From: Micromonospora inositola
GTDB lineage: Bacteria > Actinomycetota > Actinomycetes > Mycobacteriales > Micromonosporaceae
Direction: 5' to 3'
DNA: 64,000 bases
Assembly: GCF_900090285.1 (NCBI RefSeq)
Contig: NZ_LT607754.1
Location: 62,001-126,000, forward strand
The position numbers and the translations under genes are program-made. Positions 1 through 8,864 of the stretch are shown one piece after another. Under the pieces are notes generated by a model, which worked only from the letters and a program-made list of their open reading frames with translations, had not been told where the DNA came from and searched no databases. The first letter of the stretch is position 1, and every line of letters starts with the position of its first letter.

Positions 1-1
1 G

Positions 2-1009
2 AGCCACGAGACGCCGGCTACGGACCGCCCGCTGACCACCGCCCTCGCGGAGGCCGCCGGAACGGCGAGCCACGCGCCCTCGGTGCACAACACCCAGCCG
101 TGGCGCTGGACCGTCCTTCCCGACTCGCTGGAGCTGCGGATGGCCCGGGACCGCCAGCTCGCCGCCACCGACCCGGAGGGCCGGCTGCTGGCGATCAGCT
201 GCGGCACCGCGCTGCACCACGCCCGGGTGGCGCTCGCCGCCGAGGGCTGGACGCCGGTGGTGGAGCGGCTCCCCGACCCCGCCCAGCCGGACCTGCTGGC
301 CCGGTTGACCGGGTTCCGGCACACCGGGGCGGACCCGGAAGCGATGCACCTGGTGCAGTGCATGCAGGTCCGGCACACCGACCGTCGACCGGTCAGCGAG
401 GAGCCGGTGCCGACGGCGGCCCTCGGCGAGATCGACCGGGCGGCCACCCAGGAAGGCGTGAACCTGCAACTGCTCGACGACGACCAGAAGCTCCAGCTGG
501 CCACCGCGGCGCAGCACGCCGCCGAGGTCGAGGCGGAGGACCCGCAGCTGCGCGAGGAGCTGGCGTACTGGACCAGCCGGGCCGGCACCGGCACCGGACT
601 GCCGCCCGAGGTGCTGCCCGAGCAGGCGCCGCAGACCACCGTCCCGGCCCGCGACTTCGGGCGCCCCGGCAGCCTGCCGGTCAGCCCGGGGCACGACCGG
701 GCCGCCGCCTACGGGATCCTCTGGGGTACCGAGGACGAGCCGGACAGCTGGCTGCGGGCCGGCGAAGGGCTCTCCGCCGCCTGGCTGACCGCCACCCGGC
801 TCGGGGTATCGCTGGTCCCGCTCAGCGGAGTGGTCGAGGTCGAGGGCACCCGGCAGGTACTGCGCCAGCTGCTGTCCGGACTCGGCTTCCCGTACCTCGC
901 GCTGCGGCTGGGGATCGCGGACCCGACGCACGCCGGGCCGCCGCACACCCCGCGGCTCGACGCCGCGCAGACCGTCGACACCTCGGCGGTACGCGACCAG
1001 CTGTCGTAA
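2..1009 (+). CDS. Acg-like FMN-binding nitroreductase-fold protein, 5' partial
   Basis: The reading frame is open from base 2 with no stop, so the true start lies upstream of the window. The readable part begins in the segment that ends SHAPSVHNTQPWRW. The HNTQPW motif is the FMN-phosphate-binding signature of the Acg/Rv2032 branch of the nitroreductase superfamily, and the gene at 3635 carries the same motif in the same N-terminal position. Mycobacterial Acg proteins bind FMN but lack ordinary nitroreductase activity and are thought to sequester flavin during hypoxia; that role is known for the family and only inferred here. The gene sits 43 bases upstream of a DevS-like kinase, and together with the DevR-like regulator and second Acg paralogue it forms a dormancy-type module. 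Confidence 0.85.
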   Translation, partial: SHETPATDRPLTTALAEAAGTASHAPSVHNTQPWRWTVLPDSLELRMARDRQLAATDPEGRLLAISCGTALHHARVALAAEGWTPVVERLPDPAQPDLLARLTGFRHTGADPEAMHLVQCMQVRHTDRRPVSEEPVPTAALGEIDRAATQEGVNLQLLDDDQKLQLATAAQHAAEVEAEDPQLREELAYWTSRAGTGTGLPPEVLPEQAPQTTVPARDFGRPGSLPVSPGHDRAAAYGILWGTEDEPDSWLRAGEGLSAAWLTATRLGVSLVPLSGVVEVEGTRQVLRQLLSGLGFPYLALRLGIADPTHAGPPHTPRLDAAQTVDTSAVRDQLS

Positions 1010-1040
1010 CGGGCCCTCGTCCCGCACCGGCACCGGGCGA

Positions 1041-2777
<1,737 letters not shown>

Positions 2778-2807
2778 CCGGGGCGTCCCGGCGGGGGCCG
2801 GGCCGGC

Positions 2808-3446
2808 TCAGTGGGCCTTGCCGAGCAGCCGGGTGGCGAGCACCGCGGCCTGGGTACGCCGTTCCAGGCCGAGCTTGGCCAGCACGCTGGAGACGTAGTT
2901 CTTCACGGTCTTCTCGGCCAGGAACATCTTGCCGGCGATCTCCCGGTTGGTGAGCCCCTCGGCCACGTACTCCAGGATCCGCCGCTCCTGCTCGGTGAGG
3001 GTCTTCAGCTCGCGGGGCTGCTCGACGCCGTTGCGGATCCGCTCCAGCACCCGGGTGGTGATCGCCGGGTCGAGCAGCGACTGCCCGGCCGCCACCCGGC
3101 GCACCGCGTCCACCAGGTCGGTGCCGCGGATCTGCTTGAGCACGTACCCGGCGGCGCCCGCCATGATGGCGGCGAAGAGCGCCTCGTCGTCCTCGTACGA
3201 GGTGAGGATCAGCCCCTTGATCGAGGAGTCCACCGCCCGGACGTCCCGGCACACGTCGATGCCGTTGCCGTCGGGCAGTCGAGCGTCGAGGATCGCCACG
3301 TCGGGGCGCAGCGCGGGGATGCGGCGGGCCGCCTCCTGGGCGGAGCCGGACTCGCCCACCACCTCGATGTCGCCGCTGCTCTGCAGCAGGTCGGCAAGGC
3401 CACGACGGACGACCTCATGGTCGTCGAGCAGGAACACCCGGATCAT
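2808..3446 (-). CDS. DevR/NarL-family response regulator
   Basis: A 212-aa two-domain regulator. The receiver domain (1-120) has the acidic pair Asp8/Asp9, phospho-acceptor Asp54 in AILDARLPDG, the switch residue in LTSYEDD and the conserved Lys in YVLKQ. The C-terminal LuxR helix-turn-helix (about 150-200) reads LTNREIAGKMFLAEKTVKNYVSSVLAKLGL. Length and arrangement match DosR/DevR. The neighbouring DevS-like kinase is the obvious phosphodonor, and the Acg-like gene across the divergent intergenic region, which carries two DosR-box-like 14-mers, is the likely target. TAGAAA six bases before the ATG may be its own -10. Confidence 0.92.
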   Translation of the reverse strand: MIRVFLLDDHEVVRRGLADLLQSSGDIEVVGESGSAQEAARRIPALRPDVAILDARLPDGNGIDVCRDVRAVDSSIKGLILTSYEDDEALFAAIMAGAAGYVLKQIRGTDLVDAVRRVAAGQSLLDPAITTRVLERIRNGVEQPRELKTLTEQERRILEYVAEGLTNREIAGKMFLAEKTVKNYVSSVLAKLGLERRTQAAVLATRLLGKAH

Positions 3447-3482
3447 CCGTCTTTTCTACCCCGCCGGCGCTCCGCTGCACAC

Positions 3483-3497
3483 GGGCCAAAGGTCCCT
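3483..3497. promoter_or_regulatory. candidate DosR/DevR box 1
   Basis: GGGCCAAAGGTCCCT keeps the GGG/CCC outer arms and the 14-bp core length of the DosR consensus GGGACTWWAGTCCC (about 10 of 14 positions). It lies between the divergent devR-like and acg-like genes. Match by eye only. Confidence 0.45.
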
Positions 3498-3539
3498 ACC
3501 GCGACCGCGCCACGGCGGGCAGACGGGCCCACCGAGGAG

Positions 3540-3554
3540 GGGACCTCCGGCCCT
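3540..3554. promoter_or_regulatory. candidate DosR/DevR box 2
   Basis: GGGACCTCCGGCCCT is a second 14-bp GGGAC...GCCC site, about 57 bp downstream of the first and about 81 bp before the ATG at 3635. Paired boxes in front of acg are typical of mycobacterial DosR promoters. The match is imperfect and by eye. Confidence 0.4.
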
Positions 3555-3634
3555 GCTCGCAAAACCCCTGGTTGACGCACCGTGGGAGGGAACCAAACGG
3601 GGGTGGCACGGCCTGCCACGGAAGGAGCACAACC

Positions 3635-4609
3635 ATGGACACCGGCTTCACCGTCGAGCAGTTGAGCGCCGCCGCCTCCGACGCGGTCCGGGCGCCGTCC
3701 CTGCACAACACCCAGCCGTGGCGGTTCCGGCTGCGCGACGGCGGGATCGAACTCTCCGTCGACCCGCTGCGCCGGCTCCCCGCCACCGACCCCAGCGGCT
3801 GGGGCGCCCGGATCGCCTGCGGAGCGGCGCTGTTCAACCTGCGGCTGGCCCTCGCGGTGGCCGGCACGCCGGCCACGGTCCGGCTGCGCCCGTGCCCGGC
3901 GGAGCCGGACGTGGTGGCCCGGCTGGTCCCGGACCTGCCGCGCCGCCCCACCCCGACCGAGCAGAGCCTGCACGCGGCCATCGGCCGCCGGTTCAGCAAC
4001 CGCGCGCCGTTCTGGCCCGACCCGGTCCCCGCCGACGCCCGTTGGCGGCTCAGCGAGGCGGCCCGCGCCGAACAGTCCTGGCTGGAGCTGGTGATCGGCA
4101 CCAGCGCGGTCAACGCGTTCGCCGAGATCGCCCGCAGCGCCCACCGGGTGCTCGAACGCGACGCCGCGTACGTGGCCGAGCGGTGCGCGTGGATCCGCTC
4201 GGAGCCCTCCCCCGACGGGGTGCCGGTCGCCGCCGGCGGTCCGCGGAGCGAACCGCAGGACCTGCTGCCGCAGCGCGGCTTCGGCGGGCGCAACCGGGCG
4301 CCGGGGCGGGACTTCGAGTCGGAGCCCCTGGTCGCGGTGCTCGGCTCGGCGGGAAACACGGCCACCGACCAGATCATCGCCGGGCAGGCCCTGCAGCGGG
4401 TGCTGCTCACCGCCACTGACGCCGGGCTGAGCGTGTCGATGATCTCCCAGCCGATCGAGGTGCCGGGGGCGCGGGAGGCGCTGCGGCTGTCGCTCGGCCG
4501 GTTCGGCACGCCGCAGATGGTGATGCGGATCGGGTACGGGCAGCCCGGCGTCACCACCCCGCGCCGCTCCGTTGACGAGGTGCTCGACCTGCCGGTGGTG
4601 CCGGCCTGA
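3635..4609 (+). CDS. Acg-like FMN-binding nitroreductase-fold protein
   Basis: A 324-aa protein with the N-terminal FMN motif LHNTQPWRF and the family's later blocks RRFSNRAPF and GLSVSMISQPIEV. It is the second member of this family within 4 kb and belongs to the DosR-regulated Acg group by motif and by context. The ATG at 3635 is chosen because it follows GGAAGGAG at about eight bases; an upstream in-frame TTG at 3572 has no such signal. Two candidate DosR boxes lie upstream, so induction under low oxygen or NO by the adjacent kinase/regulator pair is the likely control (inference). The family function, probably flavin storage or a non-classical reductase, is unsettled. Confidence 0.9.
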   Translation: MDTGFTVEQLSAAASDAVRAPSLHNTQPWRFRLRDGGIELSVDPLRRLPATDPSGWGARIACGAALFNLRLALAVAGTPATVRLRPCPAEPDVVARLVPDLPRRPTPTEQSLHAAIGRRFSNRAPFWPDPVPADARWRLSEAARAEQSWLELVIGTSAVNAFAEIARSAHRVLERDAAYVAERCAWIRSEPSPDGVPVAAGGPRSEPQDLLPQRGFGGRNRAPGRDFESEPLVAVLGSAGNTATDQIIAGQALQRVLLTATDAGLSVSMISQPIEVPGAREALRLSLGRFGTPQMVMRIGYGQPGVTTPRRSVDEVLDLPVVPA

Positions 4610-4662
4610 CCCCGACCGCGGCGGTCCCGCTCCGGCCACGGGAGCCCGGGCGCGGTGACCGG

Positions 4663-5679
4663 TCAGGCCGGCATGACGCGGCCCGCCACCGCGGCCAGCA
4701 GGGCCGCCTCCCGCTGCGGATCCAGGCCCACCGCCGCCCGCGCCGGTCGGCCCGCCCGCGGCGGGACCCGCCCCACCTCCCGCAGCCAGCGCCAGGTGTC
4801 GGCGACCGTCTCGGCCACCGGACGGCAGACCAGCCCCGCCGCATACGCCCGGGTCACGTCGCGTTCCTGCAACCAGCGGTACTCGTGGCCGAGCGGGATC
4901 CAGATCGGCAGGTCGTTCCAGGGCACCACGCCGGCGGCGAGAATCGGCTCCGGGTCCGTCCAGCGCAGCACCGCGCCCGAGGCGATCATCGCGACGGCCG
5001 CGTCGAGCAGCTCACCCATCGTCGCGTGCCCCGTTCGACTGACCACGTTGTACGCCCCGCCGACGCCCTCCGCACCCCGGTCCAGCAGCCACGCCGCCAG
5101 GTCGCGCACGTCCACGTACTGCAGGGGCAGCTCGCGCGGCCCGGGCGCCAGCACTTCGCCGCCACGCGCGATCCGGCTCAGCCACCAGGGCAGCCGGCCG
5201 ATATCCTCCCCCGGACCGAGGATCAGCCCGGCCCGCGCCAGCAACGCCCGGTCACCGAAGACCTCCACCGCGGCCCGCTCACCGCCGGCCTTCAGCTGCG
5301 CGTAGTCGCCGTCCACCGCGTCGGCGGCCGCCTCGACGGTCGGCGCGTCCTCGTCCGAGCCGGGTTCGACGGGTTCGGCGTAGACGGAACCGCTGGACAC
5401 GTAGACGTAGTGAGGCGTCGAATCGACCAGCGCCCGCGCGGCCTCCCCCACCGCCCGGGGCGCGCCGTCCCAGGTGTCCACCACCAGGTCCCACTCGCCG
5501 CCGGCCAGCGCCGCCAGCCCGCCCGGCGCGGTCCGGTCACCCCGCAACCGGTGTACACCCGCCTGCACGTCGCCGTGCAACCCCCGGTTGAACACCGTCA
5601 CCGACCAGCCGCGGCGTACCGCCTCGGCCACGGTGGCCCCACCCACGAATCCCGTTCCGCCCAGCACCAGCAGTCTCAT
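4663..5679 (-). CDS. NAD-dependent epimerase/dehydratase family protein
   Basis: A 338-aa extended short-chain dehydrogenase-type protein. The N-terminus MRLLVLGGTGFVGGATVAEA is the GxxGxxG dinucleotide-binding loop. A YVYVSSGSVYAEP stretch gives the Ser-containing strand of the nucleotide-sugar epimerase family. The classical YxxxK pair is not obvious: the equivalent region reads DYAQLKAGGE, which has Tyr and Lys at the right spacing (YAQLK). The substrate cannot be inferred. CAGGCT six bases before the ATG suggests a leaderless message. No partner genes are adjacent, and transcription converges on the Acg gene to the left. Confidence 0.85.
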   Translation of the reverse strand: MRLLVLGGTGFVGGATVAEAVRRGWSVTVFNRGLHGDVQAGVHRLRGDRTAPGGLAALAGGEWDLVVDTWDGAPRAVGEAARALVDSTPHYVYVSSGSVYAEPVEPGSDEDAPTVEAAADAVDGDYAQLKAGGERAAVEVFGDRALLARAGLILGPGEDIGRLPWWLSRIARGGEVLAPGPRELPLQYVDVRDLAAWLLDRGAEGVGGAYNVVSRTGHATMGELLDAAVAMIASGAVLRWTDPEPILAAGVVPWNDLPIWIPLGHEYRWLQERDVTRAYAAGLVCRPVAETVADTWRWLREVGRVPPRAGRPARAAVGLDPQREAALLAAVAGRVMPA

Positions 5680-5880
5680 GCGTCCAGCCTGCCGAGGCTC
5701 CGGGGTTACCGGGAGGGATGTTCACGGTGAGCGGATCTGCCGTGGGCAGAACGCCCGGCGCCGGACCCGCACCCTGGTCGGGGTGTCCGGTTGTCCGAGC
5801 GCGGGTGGGCGACCGGGGCGGGCCGGCTGCGGGGTCTGTACCCGGATGTCGGGTTGGGTGTGACCGGCGGCATCCCCCAG

Positions 5881-5993
5881 CCGGAATCGTGGCCGGGCCG
5901 TGGTCGTTACATCTCCCGTACGACCGAGTACCTGGCCCGCTCGACGGGTTGGTGGACGGGCCCCGGAATGATGGCGGGCCGGCGGTCGTTACA
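5881..5993. repeat. two 31-nt direct repeats with GGTCGTTACA ends
   Basis: Positions 5881-5911 and 5963-5993 match at about 25 of 31 bases and both end in GGTCGTTACA; the copies start 82 bases apart. They lie in the 460-base gap before the lysozyme-like gene at 6140 and may be regulator-binding sites (GTTAC half-sites resemble MtrA-type motifs). The rest of the gap shows no gene and no riboswitch I recognise. Confidence 0.5.
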
Positions 5994-6139
5994 CATGGTC
6001 CCGGCGCTGCGAAGAGGCCCCGCCCCGCGGCCGGACCGGGCAGAGACTTTCCCCCTTGCAGTTTTTGAGCGCCTGACGGTGCTTGCGCACGTGCCGGCCC
6101 CCCTCGGCGGTGACGCCGACCCCCGAATGGAGCTTCACC

Positions 6140-6730
6140 ATGAACACGATCATGCGTAAGAGCGTTCTGGGCATTGCTGGTCTGGCTTTCACCGGTGGCG
6201 TGTTCGCCGGTCCGGTCGCCGCGCACGCCGACGCCACCCCGGTGGCCGGCAAGCCGGTCGCTGTGCAGGCCGACAAGCCGGGCGTGGACAAGGGCAAGCT
6301 GATTCCGCATGGTGTGCAGGGCGCGCAGTCGAAGATCACCCTGAACGCTGAGCAGACCGGCAACGCCAAGGCGATCATCGCGGCGACGAAGAAGGCGGGT
6401 CTGCCGGAGCGGGCCGCGGTCATCTCGATCGCGACCAGCCTGCAGGAGTCGAAGCTGGAGAACCTGGGTCACCTGGGTGACGCCAACGACCACGACTCGC
6501 TGGGCCTGTTCCAGCAGCGCCCCTCCTCGGGTTGGGGCACGCCGAAGCAGATCACCGACCCCGAGTACGCGACCCTGGCCTTCGAGAAGGGTCTCAAGCA
6601 GGTCGACGGCTGGCAGGACATGCCGCTGACCGAGGCCGCCCAGACGGTGCAGGTGTCGGCCTACCCGGACGCCTACGCCCAGTGGGAGCAGCAGGCCGCC
6701 GACATCGTCGCCGCCAACTGGAACAGCTGA
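6140..6730 (+). CDS. secreted lysozyme-like (transglycosylase-fold) protein
   Basis: A 196-aa protein with a Sec signal peptide (MNTIMRKSVLGIAGLAF..., cleavage probably after the AHA near residues 29-31) and a C-terminal domain with the actinobacterial pattern SLQESKLENL...HDSLGLFQQRPSSGWG. The Glu in LQES occupies the catalytic position of lysozyme-like folds. It probably acts on peptidoglycan outside the membrane. Its codon usage is noticeably richer in T-ending codons (GGT, GCT) than its neighbours, as in highly expressed genes. The ATG follows GGAGCTT. It is bounded by an 18-bp stem terminator, and two 31-nt repeats lie upstream. The substrate is inferred from the fold only. Confidence 0.8.
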   Translation: MNTIMRKSVLGIAGLAFTGGVFAGPVAAHADATPVAGKPVAVQADKPGVDKGKLIPHGVQGAQSKITLNAEQTGNAKAIIAATKKAGLPERAAVISIATSLQESKLENLGHLGDANDHDSLGLFQQRPSSGWGTPKQITDPEYATLAFEKGLKQVDGWQDMPLTEAAQTVQVSAYPDAYAQWEQQAADIVAANWNS

Positions 6731-6752
6731 CCCAAGCGAACAAGGGCAACAA

Positions 6753-6795
6753 GCCGCTGGCCGGCACCCCGAGACACGGGGTGCCGGCCAGCGGC
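6753..6795 (+). terminator. 18-bp stem terminator
   Basis: Perfect inverted repeat, arms 6753-6770 (GCCGCTGGCCGGCACCCC) and 6778-6795 around GAGACAC, 22 bases after the stop of the lysozyme-like gene. It lacks a long U-tract, as is common in actinobacteria. Confidence 0.75.
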
Positions 6796-6906
6796 ATTTC
6801 CACGTACCGCAGAAGAACCGCGACCGCCGCACGGACCGTGACCAACGTCAGCGCTGGGGGCGACCAAAGAATCAGACCGGCCGGACGGACCGGCCCAGGG
6901 CCTGGT

Positions 6907-6931
6907 CGCCGGGGTGCAGGGCACCCCGGCG
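6907..6931. terminator. 11-bp hairpin in gene-free stretch
   Basis: CGCCGGGGTGC, AGG, GCACCCCGGCG is a perfect stem. It lies in the 6796-7030 gap, where no gene is seen; it may be a back-up terminator for either direction. Confidence 0.35.
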
Positions 6932-7030
6932 TCCTGGTTCAGGTTGTGCCGTTGGCGGCGTCGACGAGGGATCCGCACAGGGCCCGAGGGCCACCGGAGG
7001 CATCGTTCCCGCCCGCCGTCCGGTCCGACG

Positions 7031-7067
7031 AAAGACGGCCTGTCCATCGCCTGGACAGGCCGTCTTT
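7031..7067 (-). terminator. terminator of the Gly-Val tRNA cluster
   Basis: A 16-bp perfect stem, AAAGACGGCCTGTCCA (7031-7046) and TGGACAGGCCGTCTTT (7052-7067) around TCGCC, sits two bases past the 3' end of tRNA-Val on the leftward strand. The leftward RNA has U residues at the stem end. Confidence 0.8.
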
Positions 7068-7069
7068 GC

Positions 7070-7144
7070 TGGTGGGCGATACTGGGTTTGAACCAGTGAC
7101 CTCTTCCGTGTCAAGGAAGCGCGCTCCCACTGCGCCAATCGCCC
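7070..7144 (-). tRNA. tRNA-Val(GAC)
   Basis: The leftward strand starts GGGCGATTGGCGCAG and ends ...ATCGCCCACCA, with 7-bp acceptor stem, T-arm GGTTCAAACCC and anticodon loop TTGACAC (anticodon GAC). The 3' CCA is encoded. It is identical to the copy at 9916-9990. Confidence 0.95.
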
Positions 7145-7208
7145 GCGCGCCCGCCGGGTGGAGAGACCAGCACCGGCGGCGGTCGGCCCCGCGAGGGGGC
7201 GGATCGCG

Positions 7209-7281
7209 AGCGGACGACGGGATTCGAACCCGCGACCCTCACCTTGGCAAGGTGATGCGCTACCAGCTGCGCTACGTCCGC
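7209..7281 (-). tRNA. tRNA-Gly(GCC)
   Basis: The leftward sequence begins GCGGACGTAGCGCAG. The anticodon stem-loop is TCACC TTGCCAA GGTGA (anticodon GCC), and the T-arm is GGGTTCGAATCCC. CCA is not encoded. It is identical to the copy at 10109-10181. The -10-like TACAGT upstream has no good -35, unlike the second cluster. Confidence 0.95.
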
Positions 7282-7423
7282 GTGCCGCCGGCTTGCGTCG
7301 GCGACGGGGAGAACTGTACCCGATCGCAAGATCGCCGTAGGGCAGGCCCCCGGGCCGTGCGTCGGTAGCGTGGGCGGACCTGGCGACGCTCTTCCTGACC
7401 TGCGGCATCCAGGGCGCCGGCTC

Positions 7424-7561
7424 TGCGTACTCGACCCGCCGGAGGATGAGCTCCGCCGCCGGCTGGCCCGGCGCAACGCCGACCCGCCGGCCGGCACGCT
7501 CGCCGTCACGGACCTGGCGCCGACCCGGGCGCGGGCGGTTCTTCGAGCGGCCGACCCCCCG
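7424..7561 (+). pseudogene. possible remnant of an AAA-type kinase
   Basis: The frame reads CVLDPPEDELRRRLARRNA then DPPAGTLAVTD, which resembles the conserved distal region of small AAA-family kinases (LDxPxxELxxRLxxRNA...PPGT). No Walker A or N-terminal part exists upstream: the Gly tRNA occupies that DNA. I read it as a decayed fragment. The similarity is from memory and short. Confidence 0.3.
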
Positions 7562-7633
7562 GTGGTTGCGCTGCTCACCACCTGGGTACTGACTGCTCTC
7601 GACAGCACACCACGTCCCCTGAAGGAGGCTGTC

Positions 7634-7873
7634 GTGGGAATCGGTACCAGCATCTTCCTGATCGCGGTCGGCGCGATCCTCACGTTCGCGTTGGACGCCA
7701 GCATCGGTGGCGTCAACCTCGACGTCGTCGGCTGGATCCTGATGGCGGCCGGCGTCCTCGGCCTCATCATGACGACCCTGGTCTGGGGTCGCCGCCGCGA
7801 GGTGGTCACCCCGGCCGAGCCGGTGGAGTACCGGCGGGTCGAGGAGCGCCGGGACGTCGGCCCGCCGCTGTGA
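7634..7873 (+). CDS. DUF6458-type small membrane protein
   Basis: A 79-aa protein starting MGIGTSIFLIAVGAILTFAL, with two membrane helices separated by GGVNLDVVGW and a charged C-terminal tail (RRREVVTPAEPVEYRRVEE). This matches the short actinobacterial DUF6458 family. The GTG start at 7634 follows GAAGGAGG. The open frame upstream of it reads the kinase-like remnant and is not part of this gene. No function is known. Confidence 0.8.
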   Translation: MGIGTSIFLIAVGAILTFALDASIGGVNLDVVGWILMAAGVLGLIMTTLVWGRRREVVTPAEPVEYRRVEERRDVGPPL

Positions 7874-7926
7874 CCCGACCGAACCGGGGCCGACGGAGCT
7901 GATCGGTCACGGTCACCACGCACGCG

Positions 7927-7967
7927 CACGAAGGGGTGCCGGCCGACGCGGCCGGCACCCCTTCGTG
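7927..7967. terminator. bidirectional terminator between convergent genes
   Basis: Perfect 18-bp stem, CACGAAGGGGTGCCGGCC (7927-7944) and its complement at 7950-7967 around GACGC, between the DUF6458 gene (rightward) and the PEP-mutase-like gene (leftward). Confidence 0.75.
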
Positions 7968-7975
7968 TCCCGGCT

Positions 7976-8794
7976 TCAGCCGCGCATCAGGTCGTTCAGC
8001 GCGCCGTAGTCGAACGCGCCGGCGAGCGCGTCGTACGTCCCGGCGCCGAGCGTCTCCTCGGCGGCCCGGCGGGCCACCGCGTACGCGGCCTCGGCGACCG
8101 AGGAGCCGAGGCTGATCCGGGCCACCCCGAGGCGGGCCAGCTCCGGCACCGCCGGGGCGCCCGGCCCGACCAGCACGTTCAGTGGGGCCGGGATGGCCGC
8201 GACCAGGGCGGTCACCGTCTCCGGGTCGACCGCCCCCGGCACGAACACGCCGTCCGCGCCGGCCGCCAGGTAGGCGTGGGCCCGGGCCACCGTCTCGTCG
8301 ACGCCGCCGGCGCCGCGCAGGAACGTGTCGATCCGGGCGTTGACGTACAGCGGCACGCCGGCGTGGTCCGCCGCCTTCCGCACGGCGGACAGCCGGGCGC
8401 ACTGGTCCGCCACCTCGCGCAGCGGCGCGCCCCCATCGTGGCGGGCGTCCTCGACGTTCACGCCGACGGCGCCCGCCGCCACCACCGCGCGTACGGTCGC
8501 GGCGACCTCGTCGGCGGTGTCGCCGTACCCGGACTCGATGTCGGCCGTGACCGGCAGCGGCACCCCGGCGACGACCCGGCGGACCAGGTCGACGGCCGCG
8601 TCGCGGCCGAGAGCGTCGCCGTCGGGCGCGCCGAGGCTCCAGGCGACCCCGGCGCTGGTGGTGGCGACCGCGCGGGCGCCGGCGGCCGCGACGATCCGGG
8701 CGCTCGCCACGTCCCAGGCGTTGACCAGGACCAGCGGCTCGCCGGGGACGTGCAGGGAACGGAAGTGCAGGGCTCGGGTGTGGTGATCGTTCAC
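7976..8794 (-). CDS. isocitrate lyase/PEP mutase superfamily enzyme
   Basis: A 272-aa TIM-barrel protein. NAWDVASARIVAAAGARAVATTSAG is the N-terminal substrate-binding strand. TADIESGYGD gives the metal-binding acidic cluster, GVNVEDARHDGG is the family's EDxxxxxG block, and YVNARIDTFLRG follows. The lyase KKCGH loop is absent, as in the broad family of PEP mutase-like and oxaloacetate or 2-methylisocitrate lyase-like proteins, so the substrate is unknown. The GTG at 8794 is preceded by CAGACT at exactly six bases (leaderless type). It is divergent from an ArsR/DUF5937 regulator and shares with it a 70-base intergenic region holding a perfect palindrome, so it is probably that regulator's target. 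Confidence 0.85.
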   Translation of the reverse strand: MNDHHTRALHFRSLHVPGEPLVLVNAWDVASARIVAAAGARAVATTSAGVAWSLGAPDGDALGRDAAVDLVRRVVAGVPLPVTADIESGYGDTADEVAATVRAVVAAGAVGVNVEDARHDGGAPLREVADQCARLSAVRKAADHAGVPLYVNARIDTFLRGAGGVDETVARAHAYLAAGADGVFVPGAVDPETVTALVAAIPAPLNVLVGPGAPAVPELARLGVARISLGSSVAEAAYAVARRAAEETLGAGTYDALAGAFDYGALNDLMRG

Positions 8795-8831
8795 CCGGCC
8801 AGTCTGGGTCCGCACCGCCACCGGGCGTAAT

Positions 8832-8851
8832 GTTTCAGCCCCAGCTGAAAC
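8832..8851. promoter_or_regulatory. palindromic operator candidate
   Basis: GTTTCAGC CCCA GCTGAAAC is a perfect 8+8 inverted repeat in the divergent promoter region. It ends one base before the GGAGGGAGG ribosome-binding site of the ArsR-type gene. It is a likely binding site for that regulator, controlling itself and the PEP-mutase-like gene. Confidence 0.55.
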
Positions 8852-8864
8852 GGAGGGAGGCCGG

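Noticed and set aside
5690..6139. c-di-AMP (ydaO-type) riboswitch before the lysozyme-like gene
   Set aside because: Such riboswitches precede similar wall-lytic genes in actinobacteria, so I looked for their conserved blocks; they are not visible in this 450-base stretch.
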